This document shows positions 60,296 through 64,000 of a DNA stretch of 64,000 nt, in pieces. Both the position numbers and the translations under genes were made by a program. This DNA is from Sorangium cellulosum (GTDB lineage: Bacteria > Myxococcota_A > Polyangia > Polyangiales > Polyangiaceae): positions 2,914,001-2,978,000 of the forward strand of contig NZ_CP012673.1 in assembly GCF_002950945.1 (NCBI RefSeq), written 5' to 3'. A model generated the notes under the pieces. The model had not been told where the DNA came from. It worked only from the letters and a program-made list of their open reading frames with translations, and did no database searches. The first letter of the stretch is position 1; each line of letters begins with the position of its first letter.

Positions 60296-61261
60296 TCAGC
60301 TCTCCAGGCTCTCGTCCACGAGGGCGCGGATCTCCGCGAGTTTCTTCGCCTTGCCCTCATCCATCGCCCGCGGCTTCGCCGCGCCGGCGCCGAGCTCGAT
60401 CGAGCGCTCGAGCTCGCGCAGATCGTCCTCCGCGGTCCGCGCCGGCCGGCTCTTGCCCAGGCCGAGCGCGCGGGCCAGCCAGCTCCTCGACGCGCCGATC
60501 GCATAGTCGTCCGCTGCGATCCGCTCGGGCGCGGCGCGCAGCATGCGGACGAGCGCGAGGTTGGAGCTCGCCCAGACGGTCGACTCGTCGAAGTGGGCGC
60601 GCGGCGTCACCTCGAGGTGCCGCGCGGCGGTCCGGTCGGGCACGCCGTGCAGCCGGCAGTAGATCGCGAGCGCGAGCGCGAGCTCGTCGACCGGCATCTT
60701 CGTCGCCGAGTGGACCTGCACGCCGCCGCAGCCCTTCGCGTACAGGTAAGAGCCGTTCGTCACGAGGACGCCGAAGCCGAGCAGCACGGCGGCGAGATCC
60801 ACGGCGGGCTCGCGGTCCGGAGGCAGGAGCGCGTCGGAGGCGCAGGACTCGGTCAGGAACATGAACGAGACGGCGCGCACGAACGCGGTCGTGAGCACCG
60901 TCGGGTTGCGGAGCTCGCCCGCGGCGACGGCGACCCGGTAGCTGCCGTCGCCGAGCCGCGCGACCCGATCGAGCTTCGTGTCCAGGGCCGCCCCACCACA
61001 CGCGCCGCTCGAGCAGCTCACCGTGCGGGCCTCGCCCTCCGGGGTGACCACCGCGAGCTCCACCTGGAGGTCCTGGAGCCCGGCGTGCTCCTGCACCCGC
61101 GTCATCAAGGCGGCCACCGTGCTCGGGGAGCCGTCGTACGGGTCGGGGAAGAACTCGGCCGTCGGTTGCACCAGTCCGTGGACAGGTTCGGCGCTGTGCT
61201 GGAGCAGCGCGGCCGTCGTGCGCAGGATCCAGCGGATCTGAGGTTCGTCCGGGAGGTCCAT
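60296..61261 (-). CDS. unknown protein coupled to argH
   Basis: A 321-residue protein I do not recognise. No signal peptide or long membrane segment. The first 90 residues look like a ligand-binding fold (VQEHAGLQDLQVELAVVTPE, CSSGACGG); the centre is hydrophobic and Cys-containing (MFLTESCASDALL, GVLVTNGSYLYAKGCGG), with a His-Lys block QVHSATKMPVDELALALAIY; the tail is helical and charged. SALxAIYCRLHG resembles the helix of metal or peptidase proteins only loosely. Its stop is followed immediately by the argH ATG. Function unknown. Confidence 0.72.
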   Translation of the reverse strand: MDLPDEPQIRWILRTTAALLQHSAEPVHGLVQPTAEFFPDPYDGSPSTVAALMTRVQEHAGLQDLQVELAVVTPEGEARTVSCSSGACGGAALDTKLDRVARLGDGSYRVAVAAGELRNPTVLTTAFVRAVSFMFLTESCASDALLPPDREPAVDLAAVLLGFGVLVTNGSYLYAKGCGGVQVHSATKMPVDELALALAIYCRLHGVPDRTAARHLEVTPRAHFDESTVWASSNLALVRMLRAAPERIAADDYAIGASRSWLARALGLGKSRPARTAEDDLRELERSIELGAGAAKPRAMDEGKAKKLAEIRALVDESLES

Positions 61262-61477
61262 GGGCCTACTTTATGCCATGGCGCCGCGCCGGTCGCGCAG
61301 GAGCTTCGCGCCGTGAGGGGCGCTCGCGGCAACCCAGGGGCCTCGATCGTCGTCCGATTGCGGTCCGGCTGCCTCCCGGTTGCCGTCCGGTCGCCGCCCA
61401 TCGACTTTTTTGGCGATTTTTTGTCCATGCCACTTCCTTTTCGACGCCGGTCAACGACCGCGTAAAGTTGTGCCCCC

Positions 61478-62557
61478 ATGACAGAAGAAGCGAAGGGCAT
61501 CGCCGAGAGGAAAGCCGATCACATCGAGCTCTGCGCGACAGGTGACGTCGGATTCCGGACCAAGACGACGCTTCTTGAACAGGTCGAGCTGATTCACGAC
61601 GCGCTGCCGGAGCTCTCCCTCGACGCGGTGGACACGTCGGCGCTGGTGCTGGGGAAGCGGCTCCGCGCGCCCCTGCTCATCGCGGCGATGACCGGGGGAA
61701 CGGAGCGCGCGCAGTCGATCAACCGGGAGCTGTCCCGCATCGCGGAGGAGCGCGGGTACGGCTTCGGCCTCGGGAGCCAGCGGGCGATGCTGAACGGCGA
61801 CGCCTCGGCCACCTACGAGGTCCGCGAGCACGCTCCCACGACCCTGCTGCTCGGGAACATCGGCGCGGTGCAGGCGCGGTCGCTGTCCACCGAGGCCGTC
61901 GCCGAGCTCGTCGCCCAGGTCGGCGCGGACGCGCTCTGCGTGCACATGAACCCCGCGATGGAGCTGGTCCAGCCGGGCGGCGATCGCGACTTCGCCGGTG
62001 CGCTCGACGCGATCAGCCGCCTCGCGAACGGCCTCAGCGTGCCGGTCGTCGCCAAGGAGACGGGCTGCGGGATCGGCCCGGGGACCGCCTACCGCCTGAT
62101 CCGGGCGGGCGTCCGCAACCTGGATGTCTCCGGCGCGGGCGGCACGTCCTGGGTCGCCGTCGAGACGGAGCGCGCCGACGGGGCGGCCCGCTTCCTCGGT
62201 GAGTCGCTGCGCGACTGGGGCGTCCCGACCGCCGCCTCGGTGCTCATCGCGCGCACCATCCGTCCTCGCTTCAAGACGATCATCGCGACCGGCGGCATCA
62301 CGAGTGGTCTTGACATCGCCCGGGCGCTCGCGCTCGGCGCGCACGCGGCCGGGATCGCGCGGCCGGTGCTGCAGGCGTTCATGTCGGGGGGGAGGGACGC
62401 TGCGGTGCGGTACCTCGAGAACGTCGAGGCGGAGCTCCGGGCCGTGATGCTGCTGGTCGGGGCCCGCGACGTCGCCTCGCTCCGGAAGACGCCTGTGCTG
62501 CTCGGTCGGGACCTGCGCCGGTGGACCAAGCTGATGAAGCAGATGGAGAAGGCGTGA
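61478..62557 (+). CDS. fni: type 2 isopentenyl-diphosphate delta-isomerase
   Basis: A 359-residue FMN-dependent Idi-2, which interconverts IPP and DMAPP for isoprenoids. ERKADHIELC at the start, APLLIAAMTGGTERAQSINR, GFGLGSQRAML, VPVVAKETGCGIG and DVSGAGGTSWVAVE (flavin and substrate sites), and TIIATGGITSGLDIARALALGA are the family's conserved blocks in order. Length normal. It stands alone, without mevalonate-pathway genes in this window. Confidence 0.95.
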   Translation: MTEEAKGIAERKADHIELCATGDVGFRTKTTLLEQVELIHDALPELSLDAVDTSALVLGKRLRAPLLIAAMTGGTERAQSINRELSRIAEERGYGFGLGSQRAMLNGDASATYEVREHAPTTLLLGNIGAVQARSLSTEAVAELVAQVGADALCVHMNPAMELVQPGGDRDFAGALDAISRLANGLSVPVVAKETGCGIGPGTAYRLIRAGVRNLDVSGAGGTSWVAVETERADGAARFLGESLRDWGVPTAASVLIARTIRPRFKTIIATGGITSGLDIARALALGAHAAGIARPVLQAFMSGGRDAAVRYLENVEAELRAVMLLVGARDVASLRKTPVLLGRDLRRWTKLMKQMEKA

Positions 62558-62798
62558 CCGTGGCGCGGGGGGCAGGCGGATGGGGGAGGCGGGCTGGCCG
62601 CGGTCGGGGTAGGGCGTGCGGATCCGGTCCGGCGTCCTCGGCGGTGCGGGTGGGGAGGCCGGCGCGGGTGGCGGCGCTCGCGCCGCTCGCGGGAGGCCTC
62701 GGGGGTAGGTCCACGCGCGGCTCTGGCCCGCGCTCGACGCTTCCGTCCGGTCAGCCCCGCATGATACGGTCCGAAGCTCTGGAGAACCCCGGGATAAA

Positions 62799-63644
62799 AT
62801 GACGGAGAAAAAAGGGCGTCCGAGCGATCGTCCCCCCGAGGACCTGAAGAAGGAGCGCGATGCCTTCATTCAGCAGTTCTTCCGCAAGGGGGCGCAGCTG
62901 ACCGAGGAGCTCCTCCGGGAGAACGAGCGCCTTCGCGACAAGATCACCGAGCTCGAGTCGGAGAACGGCAAGCTCCGGGCGCACCTCGCGAGCGACTCGG
63001 CGATCCGCGACCTGCTCCGGAAGATCGAGGAGCTCGAGCAGGAGAAGCGCGATCTCGTGACCCAGTCGGTGCGGATGGTGGCGGCCTCGGACCGCTTCAA
63101 CAGCCGCTACTCGGAGGCCGAGGGGGAGCTCGCCAACCTCGCGAACCTGTACGTGGCGCTGTCCCAGCTGCACGCGGCGCGCAACGTGCGCAGTGTCCTC
63201 CGCAACCTGAAGGAGCTCCTGGCGCAGTTCCTCGGTGCGGGCGCCTTCTCCGTGTACCTGGCGTCTCCTGATGGTAAGGAGCTCGTCTCGGTCGCGAGCG
63301 AAGGTGTGGCCGTCGAGGAGATCGCGCGGATGCCGGTGACCGAAGGGGTCGTCGGCCAGGCATTCTCGAAGGGGGAAATCTTCTTCGATGAGACCAAGGA
63401 CGTCTCCAAAGGGAGCCTGGAGGATCCGGCGGCCGTGATCCCGCTCGACTTCAACGGGCGCACGATCGGTGTGATCGCGATCTTCAGCACGCTCCCGCAA
63501 AAGACGGAGTTCGTGAACGTGGACACCGAGCTGTTCAAGCTCCTCGGGGCCCAGGCCGCCCCCGCCCTCATCAACGCGCGGCTCTTCACCGACGCCGGCC
63601 GGAAGGTGCCCGGCGTCCAGGCATTCCTGGACCTGGAGGACTGA
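62799..63644 (+). CDS. coiled-coil and GAF domain protein
   Basis: A 281-residue cytoplasmic protein. Residues of about 20-110 form a coiled coil (ENERLRDKITELESENGKL, then IRDLLRKIEELEQEKRDL). Residues of about 115-270 are a GAF domain (FSVYLASPDGKELVSVASEG, IARMPVTEGVVGQAFSKGE, NGRTIGVIAIFST), a small-molecule or regulator-binding module. No catalytic domain. Two bases after its stop a receiver protein gene begins, so the pair likely forms a signalling unit with a scaffold-like GAF partner. GC content and codon use are as in neighbours. Confidence 0.9.
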   Translation: MTEKKGRPSDRPPEDLKKERDAFIQQFFRKGAQLTEELLRENERLRDKITELESENGKLRAHLASDSAIRDLLRKIEELEQEKRDLVTQSVRMVAASDRFNSRYSEAEGELANLANLYVALSQLHAARNVRSVLRNLKELLAQFLGAGAFSVYLASPDGKELVSVASEGVAVEEIARMPVTEGVVGQAFSKGEIFFDETKDVSKGSLEDPAAVIPLDFNGRTIGVIAIFSTLPQKTEFVNVDTELFKLLGAQAAPALINARLFTDAGRKVPGVQAFLDLED

Positions 63645-63646
63645 TC

Positions 63647-64000
63647 ATGGCCGAGTACTCGTGTCTGATCGTGGAAGACTCGCCCATGATGCGGCAGCTC
63701 TTGGTCTTCGCGCTCGCGCGCGTGAAGAACCTCCGCGTCACCGAGGCGGACGACGGCGTCGACGGTCTCCGCAAGCTCGCCTCGACCAAGTACGACGTGA
63801 TCATCACCGACATCAACATGCCGATCATGGACGGGCTCAAGCTCGTCAAGCGCGTGCGCACGGATCCGGTCCACAAGGACACCCCGATCATCATCATCAC
63901 CACCGAGGGGTCCCAGGAAGACCGCCAGCGCGCGCTGCAGCTCGGCGCGAATGCGTACATCACGAAGCCCATCCAGGCGCCGCAGGTCATCGCCAAGGTC
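63647..64000 (+). CDS. single-domain response regulator, cut by window end
   Basis: At least 118 residues; the gene runs off the window. CLIVEDSPMMRQLLVFALAR has the acidic pocket, Asp55 in VIITDINMPIMDG is the phospho-acceptor, IIIITTEGSQED contains the switch Thr, and YITKPIQ the conserved Lys. It is CheY-like and nearly complete at 118 residues, so probably single-domain. It follows the GAF gene by 2 bases and is surely cotranscribed. Confidence 0.9.
   Translation, partial: MAEYSCLIVEDSPMMRQLLVFALARVKNLRVTEADDGVDGLRKLASTKYDVIITDINMPIMDGLKLVKRVRTDPVHKDTPIIIITTEGSQEDRQRALQLGANAYITKPIQAPQVIAKV

Overview
The window is very GC-rich, gene-dense chromosomal DNA from a myxobacterium. The best fit is a Sorangium-like member of the Polyangiales, but this is inferred from gene content and codon use and has not been checked by a search. 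Pointers are an AgmX/PglI C-terminal domain protein, a histone-H1-like Lys/Ala protein, a Ser/Thr kinase, many lipoproteins, stand-alone receiver proteins, a CheB-CheR-PAS fusion, and an imuA-imuB-dnaE2 cassette with a LexA-like box resembling the one I recall for Myxococcus. Codon third positions are almost all G or C, so nearly every real gene carries long false open frames on the other strand. I found no insertion sequence, prophage, CRISPR array, rRNA or biosynthetic cluster. There is one tRNA gene (Pro, GGG).

Layout. 0-6 kb: an OmpA-type lipoprotein and a Ppx/GppA phosphatase; an H1-like protein with a clear sigma70-type promoter; a large unknown protein with an AgmX-domain lipoprotein; a Cys-rich lipoprotein. 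6-16 kb: HNH nuclease; DnaQ-like exonuclease, pseudo-aspartic-protease lipoprotein and coaD; M50 protease; Ser/Thr kinase; PcnB-type nucleotidyltransferase; secreted transglutaminase-fold protein and Nudix hydrolase. 16-26 kb is regulatory: two TetR regulators, a B12-binding/radical-SAM-like protein with an altered cluster motif, two single-domain response regulators, a gamma-glutamylcyclotransferase-like protein and the CheB-CheR-PAS fusion. 26-32 kb: UdgX, Kup, and two divergent citrate synthase paralogues, one fused to a helix-turn-helix domain and broken by a one-base frameshift, separated by a palindrome-rich operator region. 32-38 kb: the SOS mutagenesis operon imuA-imuB-dnaE2. 38-47 kb: hybrid histidine kinase, smc with a coupled small helical gene, FmdB-type zinc ribbon, a P-protein-like gene with altered active-site motifs, and a lipoprotein. 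47-53 kb: hrpB, amidase, two 53-bp tandem hairpin repeats abutting tRNA-Pro, a glycosyltransferase and rpsU with its terminator. 53.8-58 kb: a peroxide-defence type group (Fur/PerR-like regulator, rubrerythrin, Fe-S oxidoreductase, DUF3501) followed by a thioesterase and a PLD-like protein. 58-64 kb: rpiA, argH with a coupled unknown gene, type 2 IPP isomerase, a coiled-coil GAF protein and a receiver protein that runs off the end.

Themes. DNA repair and mutagenesis (UdgX, ImuA/ImuB/DnaE2, DnaQ-like, HNH, Smc), signalling, and oxidative stress are well represented. Several proteins keep a recognisable enzyme fold but have lost key catalytic residues: the P-protein-like gene, the CheB domain, the retropepsin-like lipoprotein and the radical-SAM-like protein. 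These, with the operator-flanked citrate synthase pair, are the most rewarding places for a second look. No wholly new multi-gene system could be demonstrated from sequence alone.
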